A DNA stretch of 12,770 nucleotides from Pseudomonadales bacterium (GTDB lineage Bacteria; Pseudomonadota; Gammaproteobacteria; Pseudomonadales; Pseudohongiellaceae): NCBI GenBank assembly GCA_022360535.1, contig JAKSCP010000060.1, forward strand, positions 1 through 12,770. The letters are read 5' to 3'. Below the pieces are notes generated by a model. The model made no database searches and had not been told where the DNA came from. It saw only the letters and a program-made list of their open reading frames with translations. Of this stretch, positions 1 to 7,663 are shown one piece after another. A program made the translations under genes and the position numbers. Each line of letters opens with the position of its first letter. Position 1 is the first letter of the stretch.

Positions 1-1017
1 ACGGCAGTCGCCATCGACACCATCATTAACCAGAAGGGCAAAGACTGTATGTGTATCTATGTTGCAGTCGGCCAGAAAGCCTCTTCTATTGCCAACGTGG
101 TTCAGAAGCTGGAAGAGCACGGCGCCATGGAATATACCGTGGTGGTCGCGGCTTCGGCTTCGGATCCGGCGGCCATGCAATTCATCGCACCTTATTCCGG
201 CTGCACCATCGGCGAGTATTATCGCGACCGCGGTCGTGATGCCTTGATCATTTACGACGATCTGACCAAGCAGGCCTGGGCCTATCGTCAGATCTCCCTG
301 CTGCTGAGAAGACCCCCTGGCCGTGAAGCCTACCCTGGTGATGTCTTCTACTTGCACTCCCGTCTTTTGGAGCGTGCGGCGAGAGTGAACGCTAACTACG
401 TTGAGCAATTCACCAACGGTGAAGTGACAGGCCAAACGGGTTCACTGACAGCATTGCCTGTAATTGAAACCCAGGCCGGCGACGTATCGGCATTCGTACC
501 CACCAATGTGATCTCCATTACCGATGGCCAGATCTTCCTGGAAACCGACCTCTTCAACTCGGGTATTCGCCCGGCGATGAATCCAGGTATTTCGGTTTCT
601 CGTGTGGGTGGCGCGGCGCAAACCAAGATCATTAAGAAGCTGGGTGGTGGCATTCGTATCGCCCTGGCCCAGTATCGTGAGCTGGCAGCTTTCGCCGCCT
701 TTGCATCGGACCTGGATGACGCCACTCGTGCCCAGTTGGAACACGGGCAGCGTGTAACCGAGCTGATGAAACAGAAACAATACTCGCCGCTGCAGATTGC
801 CGAGATGGGGCTTTCTATTTATGCCGCGAACGAGGGTTACCTGAAAGAGGTTGCTCTGAATAAGGTATTGGACTTCGAAGCATCTCTGTTGTCTTTCGCA
901 AACTCAGAATACGGTGATCTGTTGTCTCGTATTAACGAGACAGGCGATTGGGATGATGAGATTGAGGCGAAGTACAAAGAGATTCTGGAGAAGTTTGTTT
1001 CTACTCAGACTTACTAA
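1..1017 (+). CDS. atpA: F1Fo ATP synthase subunit alpha (5'-truncated by window edge)
   Basis: This is the alpha subunit of the F1 catalytic head, which holds the non-catalytic nucleotide sites and lends an arginine finger to the beta subunit. The reading frame is open from base 1, and the first codon corresponds to the threonine that ends the Walker A motif, so that motif lies upstream. The 338 codons present correspond to E. coli residues 176-513, which makes the intact protein the standard 513 residues. Visible landmarks are IYVAVGQKAS, the LLLRRPPGREA segment, ETQAGDVSAFVPTNVISITDG, and GISVSRVGG, whose Arg aligns with E. coli Arg376. The ATG at position 49 is internal and is not a start. 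The gene is first of the atpA-G-D-C series and is followed 105 bases later by atpG. Identification is essentially certain. Confidence 0.98.
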   Translation, partial: TAVAIDTIINQKGKDCMCIYVAVGQKASSIANVVQKLEEHGAMEYTVVVAASASDPAAMQFIAPYSGCTIGEYYRDRGRDALIIYDDLTKQAWAYRQISLLLRRPPGREAYPGDVFYLHSRLLERAARVNANYVEQFTNGEVTGQTGSLTALPVIETQAGDVSAFVPTNVISITDGQIFLETDLFNSGIRPAMNPGISVSRVGGAAQTKIIKKLGGGIRIALAQYRELAAFAAFASDLDDATRAQLEHGQRVTELMKQKQYSPLQIAEMGLSIYAANEGYLKEVALNKVLDFEASLLSFANSEYGDLLSRINETGDWDDEIEAKYKEILEKFVSTQTY

Positions 1018-1036
1018 GGGACAGGTGTCCTTTTTT
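1016..1036 (+). terminator. Terminator-like hairpin overlapping the atpA stop (possible attenuator)
   Basis: AAGGGAC (1016-1022) can pair with GTCCTTT (1027-1033) around the four-base loop AGGT, using one G-U pair, and a run of six T occupies 1031-1036. This has the form of a short intrinsic terminator, but it lies inside the ATP synthase operon and its stem begins within the atpA stop codon. Ribosomes terminating on atpA would melt it, so it may act only as a partial attenuator or as an RNA processing or stability element. Its activity is inferred from shape alone. Confidence 0.5.
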
Positions 1037-1071
1037 AGGATTGACCGTAGCAAGATCGCTTTACAGTTCGT

Positions 1072-1100
1072 TTGATTATCGAGCATTAGCACCCTATAAG
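1072..1100 (+). promoter_or_regulatory. Candidate sigma70-type promoter upstream of atpG
   Basis: TTGATT (1072-1077; 4 of 6 match to TTGACA) is separated by exactly 17 bases from TATAAG (1095-1100; 5 of 6 match to TATAAT). The predicted start would fall near 1107, giving a leader of about 16 bases before the atpG ATG at 1123. It sits between the hairpin at 1016-1036 and atpG, so it could supply extra transcription of atpG-atpD-atpC. The call comes from sequence only, and chance matches of this quality do occur. Confidence 0.4.
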
Positions 1101-1122
1101 ATTACACAGGTATTGAACTAAG

Positions 1123-1983
1123 ATGGCCGGAGGCAAAGAAATACGCAACAAGATCTCGAGTATTAAAAATACTCAGAAGATCACCAAGGCTATGGAAATG
1201 GTCTCGGCAAGTAAGATGCGTAAGGCACAGGATCGAATGAAGCTGGGCAAACCTTATGCTCATCGAATTCGTTCAGTGATTGGACACATTGCAAACTCCA
1301 GCCCGGAGTATCGTCACCAGTATTTCAGTACTCGTGATGTGAAAAGAGTGGGATACATTGTTGTGTCCACCGATAGAGGTCTTTGTGGTGGCTTGAATAT
1401 CAATGCGTTCAAGGCAACTGTAGCGTCTATGAAGGAGTTCGCCGATCAGAACATCGAAATTGATATTTGCACCATCGGCGGAAGGGCGGCAACGTTCTTT
1501 AACAACTATGGTGGCAATGTAGTTGCTTCCATTCGTGACATCGGTGACACCGCAGAAGTGTCAGATGTTATTGGAGCTGTCCGCATCATGTTGGACAAAT
1601 TCGATGAAGGCACAATCGATAAGCTGATGATTGTGAGTAATGATTTTGTTAACACCATGACCCATACACCGATCATCAATCAACTATTACCGCTACTGCC
1701 TTCGGAAGAAGAAGACTTACAGCATCACTGGGACTATCTGTATGAGCCTGATGCGAAAGAATTGTTAGATGGATTGCTACTACGCTTTATCGAGTCACAG
1801 GTTTACCAGGCAGTGGTAGAGAACAACGCTTGTGAGCAGGCTGCGAGAATGATCGCCATGAAGTCTGCATCAGACAATGCAGGCGATCTGATTGAAGAAC
1901 TTGGCTTGGTTTATAACAAAGCCCGACAGGCAGCAATTACCCAGGAGCTGTCTGAAATTGCAGGAGGGGCGGCTGCGGTATAG
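1123..1983 (+). CDS. atpG: F1Fo ATP synthase subunit gamma
   Basis: This is the central rotary shaft of F1, linking proton-driven rotation of the c-ring to conformational change in the alpha3beta3 head. At 286 residues it has the usual length. The N-terminal helix starts MAGGKEIRNKISSIKNTQKI and continues into TKAMEMVSASKMRKAQ, and the C-terminal helix contains ARMIAMKSASDNAGDLI. These two segments form the conserved coiled-coil axle of the family. The middle domain includes DRGLCGGLN. The start is fixed by the conserved N-terminus; the ribosome site is weak (ACAGG at 1106-1110). The gap to atpD is 65 bases. Nothing in the coding sequence looks unusual. Confidence 0.98.
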   Translation: MAGGKEIRNKISSIKNTQKITKAMEMVSASKMRKAQDRMKLGKPYAHRIRSVIGHIANSSPEYRHQYFSTRDVKRVGYIVVSTDRGLCGGLNINAFKATVASMKEFADQNIEIDICTIGGRAATFFNNYGGNVVASIRDIGDTAEVSDVIGAVRIMLDKFDEGTIDKLMIVSNDFVNTMTHTPIINQLLPLLPSEEEDLQHHWDYLYEPDAKELLDGLLLRFIESQVYQAVVENNACEQAARMIAMKSASDNAGDLIEELGLVYNKARQAAITQELSEIAGGAAAV

Positions 1984-2048
1984 CAAGCTCTCCAGAAAGA
2001 ATTTTAGTTTTTGAACATTTGATTTAAGAAAAGATTGAGGAACCGAAG

Positions 2049-3440
2049 ATGAGCAGCGGTCGAATCGTACAAATTATCGGCGCCGTTATAGATGTGGAGT
2101 TTGATAGAGAAAATATTCCACAGGTTTACGACGCGTTAACTGTCGACGACAGAGAAATTACGCTGGAAGTTCAGCAGCAATTAGGTGACGGCATTGTTCG
2201 CACCATTGCCCTTGGTAGTACTGAGGGATTGAGCCGCGGACTAACAGTCCAGGACACTGGCGCACCGGTATCGGTTCCTGTAGGCACAGAAACACTGGGC
2301 CGGATTATGGACGTATTGGGCCGACCCATTGACGAGCGTGGCCCAATCGGTGAGCAGGAAAAGATGCCTATTCACCGCAAGGCACCTACCTATGAAGAGC
2401 TTTCCACAACTAATGAACTGTTAGAAACCGGCATTAAGGTTATCGATCTGGTTTGCCCCTTCGCCAAGGGTGGTAAGGTTGGACTGTTCGGTGGTGCAGG
2501 TGTGGGTAAGACCGTAAACATGATGGAGCTCATCAACAACATTGCCACAGAACACTCCGGTCTTTCAGTATTCGCAGGTGTAGGTGAACGAACTCGTGAA
2601 GGCAACGACTTCTATCACGAGATGCAGGAATCTGGCGTTATCGACCTTGAAGGTGAATCGAAAGTATCTATGGTTTACGGCCAGATGAATGAACCACCTG
2701 GTAACCGTCTGCGTGTTGCGCTTTCTGGTTTGACCATGGCGGAGAAATTTCGTGATGAAGGTCGTGACGTACTGTTGTTCATCGACAACATTTACCGCTA
2801 CACATTGGCAGGAACGGAAGTATCAGCGCTACTAGGACGTATGCCATCGGCAGTGGGTTACCAACCGACACTGGCGGAAGAAATGGGCGCCCTGCAGGAA
2901 CGAATTACCTCTACCAAGGCTGGGTCGATCACTTCGATTCAGGCGGTATACGTACCAGCGGATGACTTGACTGACCCTTCACCAGCAACCACCTTCGCTC
3001 ACTTGGACGCGAAAGTTGTACTGTCTCGAGATATCGCTGCTTTGGGTATCTATCCAGCGGTGGATCCTCTGGATTCAACTTCTCGTCAGCTGGACCCACT
3101 GGTTGTTGGTCAGGAACACTACGACGTTGCTAACGGGGTACAAACTGTATTGCAGCGCTATAAGGAATTGAAAGACATTATCGCGATCCTGGGCATGGAT
3201 GAATTGTCTGACGAAGACAAGCAAACAGTTGCTCGTGCTCGTCGAATCTCTCAGTTCTTGTCACAGCCGTTCACTGTTGCGGAAGTTTTTACCAACGCTC
3301 CTGGAAAGTATGTGTCTTTGAAAGACACCATTGCTGGATTTAAAGGTATTTTAGATGGTGACTACGATGATTTGCCAGAACAGGCATTCAGCATGGTAGG
3401 CACGATCGAAGAAGCGGTAGAGAAAGCAAAGACTCTATAA
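2049..3440 (+). CDS. atpD: F1Fo ATP synthase subunit beta (catalytic)
   Basis: This is the catalytic subunit of F1, which makes ATP from ADP and phosphate at the cytoplasmic side of the inner membrane. At 463 residues it matches the family (E. coli 460). The N-terminal beta-barrel starts at SSGRIVQIIGAVIDVEF. Walker A is GGAGVGKT at 148-155, the catalytic Glu lies in GERTREG (Glu180), Walker B is VLLFID at 241-246, and the GRMPSAVGYQPTL segment follows. The C-terminal domain carries DELSDED at 384-390, the loop that meets gamma and epsilon. A GAGGAA ribosome site lies just upstream. All catalytic elements are present, so the enzyme should be active. Confidence 0.99.
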   Translation: MSSGRIVQIIGAVIDVEFDRENIPQVYDALTVDDREITLEVQQQLGDGIVRTIALGSTEGLSRGLTVQDTGAPVSVPVGTETLGRIMDVLGRPIDERGPIGEQEKMPIHRKAPTYEELSTTNELLETGIKVIDLVCPFAKGGKVGLFGGAGVGKTVNMMELINNIATEHSGLSVFAGVGERTREGNDFYHEMQESGVIDLEGESKVSMVYGQMNEPPGNRLRVALSGLTMAEKFRDEGRDVLLFIDNIYRYTLAGTEVSALLGRMPSAVGYQPTLAEEMGALQERITSTKAGSITSIQAVYVPADDLTDPSPATTFAHLDAKVVLSRDIAALGIYPAVDPLDSTSRQLDPLVVGQEHYDVANGVQTVLQRYKELKDIIAILGMDELSDEDKQTVARARRISQFLSQPFTVAEVFTNAPGKYVSLKDTIAGFKGILDGDYDDLPEQAFSMVGTIEEAVEKAKTL

Positions 3441-3491
3441 GGTTTTTGCATAAGCTCCGAAACATTGGCAGCAAAGAATAGGTAAACGTAC

Positions 3492-3914
3492 ATGTCCATG
3501 ACAATGCACTGCGACATCGTAAGCGCCGAAGAAGGTATCTTCTCTGGTCGCATCGAAATGTTGATTGCAGCTGGTTCCCTGGGTGATCTTGGAATCGGGC
3601 CTGGCCACGCGCCACTACTCACCGCATTAATTCCCGGGCCGGTACGGCTGATCAAGGATGGTGGCGAAGAAGAAGTGTTTTACGTGTCCGGAGGTTTCCT
3701 TGAGGTGCAACGTAATGTGGTCACTCTGTTGGCTGACACTGCGCTGCGCGCCGACGATGTTGATGAAGCAGCGGCTCAGGAAGCCATGGCCGAGGCAGAA
3801 AGGGCTATGCAGGATGCCAGTGCTGAACTTGACTACGGTACTGCCGCCGCTCAGCTCGCAGAAGCCGCAGCCCAGTTACGAGCCTTGCGTCAGCTGAAGA
3901 ACCGAGCACAATAA
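3492..3914 (+). CDS. atpC: F1Fo ATP synthase subunit epsilon
   Basis: Epsilon sits on the rotor and inhibits ATP hydrolysis through its C-terminal helices. It has 140 residues (E. coli 139). The N-terminal beta-sandwich reads MTMHCDIVSAEEGIFSG, then GDLGIGPGHAPLLTALIPG, and a SGGFLEVQRNVVTLLADTA stretch. The C-terminal part is an alanine-rich helical hairpin ending in AQLRALRQLKNRAQ. The ATG at 3492 is preferred over the one at 3498 because the family normally has a residue pair before the second Met (MAMT in E. coli, MSMT here). It is 51 bases after atpD and is the last gene of the operon, being followed by a strong terminator. Confidence 0.97.
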   Translation: MSMTMHCDIVSAEEGIFSGRIEMLIAAGSLGDLGIGPGHAPLLTALIPGPVRLIKDGGEEEVFYVSGGFLEVQRNVVTLLADTALRADDVDEAAAQEAMAEAERAMQDASAELDYGTAAAQLAEAAAQLRALRQLKNRAQ

Positions 3915-3945
3915 CCAGAGAATTTTCTAAAGTTATTTGTAAAAG

Positions 3946-3974
3946 AAAAGGTAGCGAGAGCTACCTTTTTTTTT
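3946..3974 (+). terminator. Rho-independent terminator of the ATP synthase operon
   Basis: GGTAGC (3950-3955) pairs perfectly with GCTACC (3960-3965) around a GAGA tetraloop of the stable GNRA type. The stem is extended by AAAA on the left pairing with T on the right, and a run of nine T covers 3966-3974. It lies 31 bases after the atpC stop and 48 bases before glmU, so it separates the two operons. A second, weaker hairpin (GGTAA 3975-3979 with TTACC 3986-3990) follows at once. Confidence 0.93.
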
Positions 3975-4022
3975 GGTAATCTGATTTACCTATTTTCCCA
4001 AAGAACTTGTTAGGCACAGTCT

Positions 4023-5402
4023 ATGGAAGTCGTAATCTTGGCCGCTGGCAAAGGTACCAGGATGCATTCAGCCCACCCCAAGGTTATGCATGACATCGGT
4101 GGTAAACCCATGTTGGCGCACGTCGTTGCAACAGCCCAGCGTCTGCAGCCAGAAAAAGTTCATGTGGTGGTTGGGTTCGGGGCGGAAACCATCAAACTGG
4201 CCTTCGAATCTTTCCCACTGCAAGTCGCTATCAATTGGGTTTCGCAATCGGAACAACTGGGAACCGGGCATGCCGTGCAGCAGGCACTACCACAGATTGA
4301 TGTGGGCGCTGCAGACAATCCAGTTTTGGTATTGTTCGGTGATGTGCCACTTATCAAGGCTGGAACACTGCAGGCCGTACTAACTCACTGTAATCGAGAT
4401 AGCGTCTCCCTGCTTACCGTAAACACACAAAAGCCTGAAGGTCTGGGGAGAATCATTCGTAACGACGAAAACCAGGTCACAGCTATTATCGAAGAGCGGG
4501 ATGCTTCTGCGGAACAAAAGCAGATAAAGGAAGTCAATAGTGGCATCATGGCGATTCCTGCGGCGCGCCTGGAGCGATGGCTTGGTTCGTTGCAAAACAA
4601 CAACGATCAGCAGGAATATTACTTAACCGATATTGTGTCCATGGCGGCACAAGAAGGCTGTAACATCAACGCCAGCGTCATCGACGATGATATGGAGGTG
4701 ATGGGTGTTAATGATAAGCATCAGTTGGCCTTACTCGAACGGCACTACCAAATGACCACTGTAGAAAAACTGCTTTCTGAAGGAGTAACTGTAAGGGATC
4801 CAGCTCGCCTGGATATTCGTGGCGACGTCTCCTGTGGTAAAGACACGATAATCGACTGCAACGTCATATTGGAAGGGTCTGTATCACTAGGCAGCAACGT
4901 AGAGATCGGTGCTAATGCGGTCATTAAGGACTCGGTGCTGGGTGACGGGGTAAAAGTGCTACCTGGCACCCAAATCGAAGGCAGTACTATTGGCAATGGT
5001 GCTTCCATCGGACCAATGGCAAGGCTGCGGCCCGGTACAGAACTGGGTGAGGAAACAAAAATCGGGAACTTCGTAGAAACCAAGAACGCAAAAATCGGCA
5101 AGGGCTCTAAAGCCAGCCACCTTGCTTACCTCGGCGATGTTGAGCTGGGTGAGAACTGTAATATAGGTGCAGGTGCAATAGTCTGTAACTACGACGGTGT
5201 TAACAAACACAAGACGACGCTGGGTGACAACGTATTTGTCGGCTCGAATAGCGTGCTGGTGGCACCAGTTGTACTCGAAGACAACGCATTTGTTGCTGCG
5301 GGTTCAGCCATTAATTCTGCGGTTCCTGCCGATAGCCTGGCGGTAGCGCGGAGCAAACAGCGAAACATCTCGGGCTGGAAGAGACCCGCCAAGAATAAGT
5401 AG
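4023..5402 (+). CDS. glmU: Bifunctional GlcNAc-1-phosphate uridyltransferase / glucosamine-1-phosphate acetyltransferase
   Basis: GlmU performs the last two cytoplasmic steps to UDP-GlcNAc: acetylation of glucosamine-1-phosphate with acetyl-CoA, then uridylyl transfer from UTP. It has 459 residues (E. coli 456). The N-terminal Rossmann-like domain has LAAGKGTRM at residues 6-14, with PK following at 19-20, then GTGHAV and the metal-site loop GDVPL at 106-110. From about residue 255 hexapeptide repeats form the left-handed beta-helix. That domain includes RLRPGTELG, SKASHLAYLGD (His366 and Tyr369 match the E. coli catalytic His363 and Tyr366), NIGAGAIVCNYDG and a basic C-terminus. The start at 4023 places VVILAAGKG close to the N-terminus, as expected. 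The ribosome site (TAGG, 4011-4014) is weak and no clear promoter was found after the atp terminator. Confidence 0.98.
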   Translation: MEVVILAAGKGTRMHSAHPKVMHDIGGKPMLAHVVATAQRLQPEKVHVVVGFGAETIKLAFESFPLQVAINWVSQSEQLGTGHAVQQALPQIDVGAADNPVLVLFGDVPLIKAGTLQAVLTHCNRDSVSLLTVNTQKPEGLGRIIRNDENQVTAIIEERDASAEQKQIKEVNSGIMAIPAARLERWLGSLQNNNDQQEYYLTDIVSMAAQEGCNINASVIDDDMEVMGVNDKHQLALLERHYQMTTVEKLLSEGVTVRDPARLDIRGDVSCGKDTIIDCNVILEGSVSLGSNVEIGANAVIKDSVLGDGVKVLPGTQIEGSTIGNGASIGPMARLRPGTELGEETKIGNFVETKNAKIGKGSKASHLAYLGDVELGENCNIGAGAIVCNYDGVNKHKTTLGDNVFVGSNSVLVAPVVLEDNAFVAAGSAINSAVPADSLAVARSKQRNISGWKRPAKNK

Positions 5403-5448
5403 GACAGCATATCTCTGCGTTCTACTACCCTAAGGACAACCTGAATTT

Positions 5449-7284
5449 ATGTGCGGCATTGTTGGTGCAGTAACAGAGAGAGAAGTATCTGGTATCTTGC
5501 TTGAAGGGCTAAAGCGGCTGGAGTATCGGGGTTATGATTCAGCGGGCCTGTCTCTGATTAATTCACCAAGCCAGCGCATCACAACAGTAAAAACCGTTGG
5601 CAAGGTCAAGAAGCTCATCTCCGCCGCGAAGAAAGCAAAGGTCAGGGGAAAAGTAGGTATTGCCCACACTCGATGGGCTACCCATGGCAAACCTACTGTT
5701 ACCAATGCCCATCCCCATGAATCCAGCAAACAAATTTCCATCGTTCACAACGGGATTATCGAGAATTTCGAAGAGCTGCGAACCAAACTCAGCAAAGCTG
5801 GATACAACTTCAAGACAGAAACCGATACTGAAGTAATTGCCCACCTGATTCATCAGGCACGGAAGAAGGGCAAGGTCTCCCTGTTAAACGCAGTCAAAGA
5901 AACCATCAAGAAATTGCACGGTGCTTATGGGCTCTGTGTCATCGATAACACCGAACCCAATCAAATAGTGGCCGCCCGTAGCGGATCACCACTGGTGATT
6001 GGAGTGGGTATTGGGGAGAACTTTATTGCCTCAGATGCCCTGGCCCTGGGCCAGGTAACCGATAGATTCATCTATCTCGAAGAAGGGGATATCGCGCAGG
6101 TTACTTTGGACAGTGTCGAAGTCTGGCATGGGACACGCAAAGTTAAGCGTGCAGAGACTACAGTAAAAGGGCGTACCAATGAGGCTGAGAAGGGCGCTTT
6201 TAAGCACTTTATGCTGAAGGAAATCCATGAACAACCACAGGTGATTCAGGACACTCTGGATGGACGTATCAGCGAGGGCAAGGTTCTTGAAGAAGCCTTT
6301 GGCATCAAGGCGAAAGCCATTTTCGACAAAGTAAAGTCAGTTCAAATCGTGGCCTGCGGCACCAGCTTTCACGCCGGGCAAGTCGCCAAATACTGGTTGG
6401 AGTCCATCGCGAGAATTCCCTGTCAGGTGGATATCGCCAGTGACTATCGTTACCGCGACATTATTGTGCAGCCTGGCACCTTGTTTGTAACGATTTCTCA
6501 ATCAGGAGAAACGGCAGACACATTGGCAGCACTGCGATATGCAGACTCGAAAAAGTATGTTGCCAGCCTGGCTATCTGCAATGTTGCTACAAGCTCCTTG
6601 GTTAGAGAATCCGACTTTTGTCTGCTCACGATGGCGGGCCAGGAAATTGGTGTTGCTTCAACCAAAGCATTCACAACACAACTCTGTCTACTGCTAATTC
6701 TGGCCATTACTCTGGCGCGCCGCACCGGGCTCAAGGCCAAGGATGAAAACAAGCTGGTTAAACAATTGGCGCGCCTACCGAAGCTGGTTGAAACTACACT
6801 CGGGTTAAGTAAAGACATCAAGAAAGTATCCAAGCAGTTTTCCAACAAGAATCACTGCCTCTTTCTTGGTAGGGGTATTCAGTATCCAGTGGCAAAGGAA
6901 GGCGCGTTAAAACTCAAAGAAATCTCTTACATTCATGCTGAAGCCTATCCGGCAGGAGAATTGAAGCATGGTCCGTTAGCGCTGGTGGATAGCAAGATGC
7001 CTGTAATTGCCGTCGCACCTAACAATGATTTGCTTGGCAAGCTACGTGCGAATCTCTCAGAGGTTAGCGCGCGAGGTGGCAAACTCTATGTGTTTGCTGA
7101 TGAGAGCATCAAGTATGAGAGCGATAAAAGCTGCAAAGTAATTAACCTGCCTAATTCACCCGATGTACTCGACCCGATCGTTTTTACAGTTCCGCTGCAG
7201 CTCTTGTCTTATCACGTGGCTATCATGAAAGGCACGGACGTCGATCATCCTCGCAACCTGGCAAAATCAGTTACGGTTGAGTAA
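5449..7284 (+). CDS. glmS: Glutamine--fructose-6-phosphate aminotransferase (isomerizing)
   Basis: GlmS converts fructose-6-phosphate and glutamine to glucosamine-6-phosphate and glutamate, the committing step of hexosamine synthesis. It has 611 residues (E. coli 609). The N-terminal Ntn glutaminase begins MCGIVGAV, where Cys2 becomes the nucleophile after Met removal. HTRWATHG is at 73-80 and NGIIENF at 101-107. The first SIS domain carries VACGTSFHAG (301-310) and SQSGETADT (350-358). The second SIS domain contains Glu491 and His507 in the KEISYIHAEAYPAGELKHGP segment, and the C-terminus HPRNLAKSVTVE supplies the catalytic Lys606. It follows glmU by 46 bases with AAGGA at 5432-5436, so the two are probably cotranscribed. 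No DeoR-type glmR gene lies between them, unlike in Pseudomonas. No terminator is evident in the 20 bases before the converging gene. Confidence 0.98.
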   Translation: MCGIVGAVTEREVSGILLEGLKRLEYRGYDSAGLSLINSPSQRITTVKTVGKVKKLISAAKKAKVRGKVGIAHTRWATHGKPTVTNAHPHESSKQISIVHNGIIENFEELRTKLSKAGYNFKTETDTEVIAHLIHQARKKGKVSLLNAVKETIKKLHGAYGLCVIDNTEPNQIVAARSGSPLVIGVGIGENFIASDALALGQVTDRFIYLEEGDIAQVTLDSVEVWHGTRKVKRAETTVKGRTNEAEKGAFKHFMLKEIHEQPQVIQDTLDGRISEGKVLEEAFGIKAKAIFDKVKSVQIVACGTSFHAGQVAKYWLESIARIPCQVDIASDYRYRDIIVQPGTLFVTISQSGETADTLAALRYADSKKYVASLAICNVATSSLVRESDFCLLTMAGQEIGVASTKAFTTQLCLLLILAITLARRTGLKAKDENKLVKQLARLPKLVETTLGLSKDIKKVSKQFSNKNHCLFLGRGIQYPVAKEGALKLKEISYIHAEAYPAGELKHGPLALVDSKMPVIAVAPNNDLLGKLRANLSEVSARGGKLYVFADESIKYESDKSCKVINLPNSPDVLDPIVFTVPLQLLSYHVAIMKGTDVDHPRNLAKSVTVE

Positions 7285-7304
7285 GCGCCAGGCAAAATGA
7301 AAAA

Positions 7305-7622
7305 CTACTGGCTGACTCGTTCGGCCTGACAATTCCAACACAGGTCGAAACTGGCCCAGTTGGTTTCACCGCAGCGTTGACAAAGCCAGCTAGGCTTTTG
7401 ATCTGCACCTTCGCTTGCTAACTCTTTGAGTAACTGCTTTGCCCGTTCTGATTCCTGATCATCGACCACCCAAAGCTCAATAGGCACGATGTTTAGACCA
7501 ACATGACCGCCACCGCCATGGAACTCATTTCTGATCTGGCCCTCGATGCCCTGGGTTGCCAGAAGGTTCTTGGCGGAGTGCACGAGGGAGACATTGTCGT
7601 GGGAGAAAACCCGAACTGCCAT
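7305..7622 (-). CDS. DUF2007-like small protein with C-terminal RanBP2-type zinc finger
   Basis: This 105-residue protein has no signal peptide or membrane segment. Residues 1-70 read like the DUF2007 family (putative prokaryotic signal-transducing proteins): VRVFSHDNVSLVHSAKNLL, then ELWVVDDQESERAKQLLKEL, a ferredoxin-like beta-alpha pattern. A glycine-rich HGGGGH loop sits in the middle. Residues 79-98 match the RanBP2 zinc-finger pattern W-x-C-x2-C-x3-N-x6-C-x2-C exactly (Trp79, Cys81, Cys84, Asn88, Cys95, Cys98), so one zinc ion is likely bound. The ATG at 7622 is supported by AGGAGGT four bases upstream. It lies 41 bases after hexR on the same strand and probably shares its transcript. 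The molecular function is unknown; family and zinc-finger calls come from pattern recognition. Confidence 0.82.
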   Translation of the reverse strand: MAVRVFSHDNVSLVHSAKNLLATQGIEGQIRNEFHGGGGHVGLNIVPIELWVVDDQESERAKQLLKELASEGADQKPSWLCQRCGETNWASFDLCWNCQAERVSQ

Positions 7623-7645
7623 ATTGACCTCCTAACGAGGAGAGG
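7623..7645 (-). promoter_or_regulatory. Strong Shine-Dalgarno inside a potential hairpin, upstream of the DUF2007-like gene
   Basis: On the minus strand AGGAGGT (7633-7627) is a near-perfect ribosome binding site four bases before the ATG. Immediately 5' of it, CTCCT (7642-7638) is complementary to AGGAG (7633-7629) around the loop CGTT, so the site can fold into a five-pair hairpin. The upstream leader is strongly pyrimidine-rich (about 7637-7663 on the purine side of the + strand) and offers further anti-Shine-Dalgarno registers. Translational control is inferred, not shown. Confidence 0.45.
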
Positions 7646-7663
7646 AGAGAAGAAAAGTAAAAG

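Noticed and set aside
1041..1069. TTGACC at 1041-1046 as the -35 of a promoter before atpG
   Set aside because: No acceptable -10 lies at 16-18 bases; the TTGATT/TATAAG pair is clearly better.
3362..3655. Minus-strand ORFs across the atpD-atpC junction
   Set aside because: Both flanking genes are certain, and the antisense frames have no motifs or clear ribosome site.
4745..5101. 118-codon minus-strand ORF inside glmU
   Set aside because: It lies wholly within the conserved beta-helix coding region of glmU, with a low-complexity Ser/Pro-rich translation expected from antisense of hexapeptide repeats.
5403..5448. glmS ribozyme or riboswitch before glmS
   Set aside because: The gap is only 46 bases, far too short for the ribozyme, which belongs mainly to Gram-positive bacteria.
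5255..6988. Two GCTGGTGG octamers (5255-5262 in glmU, 6981-6988 in glmS), the E. coli Chi sequence
   Set aside because: Both are in conserved coding sequence and two chance copies prove nothing; Chi sequences also differ between species.
7285..7304. Terminator between converging glmS and the DUF2007-like gene
   Set aside because: Only a five-base pairing (GCCAG with CTGGC) around a loop of about 16 bases can be drawn, with no good U-run on either strand.
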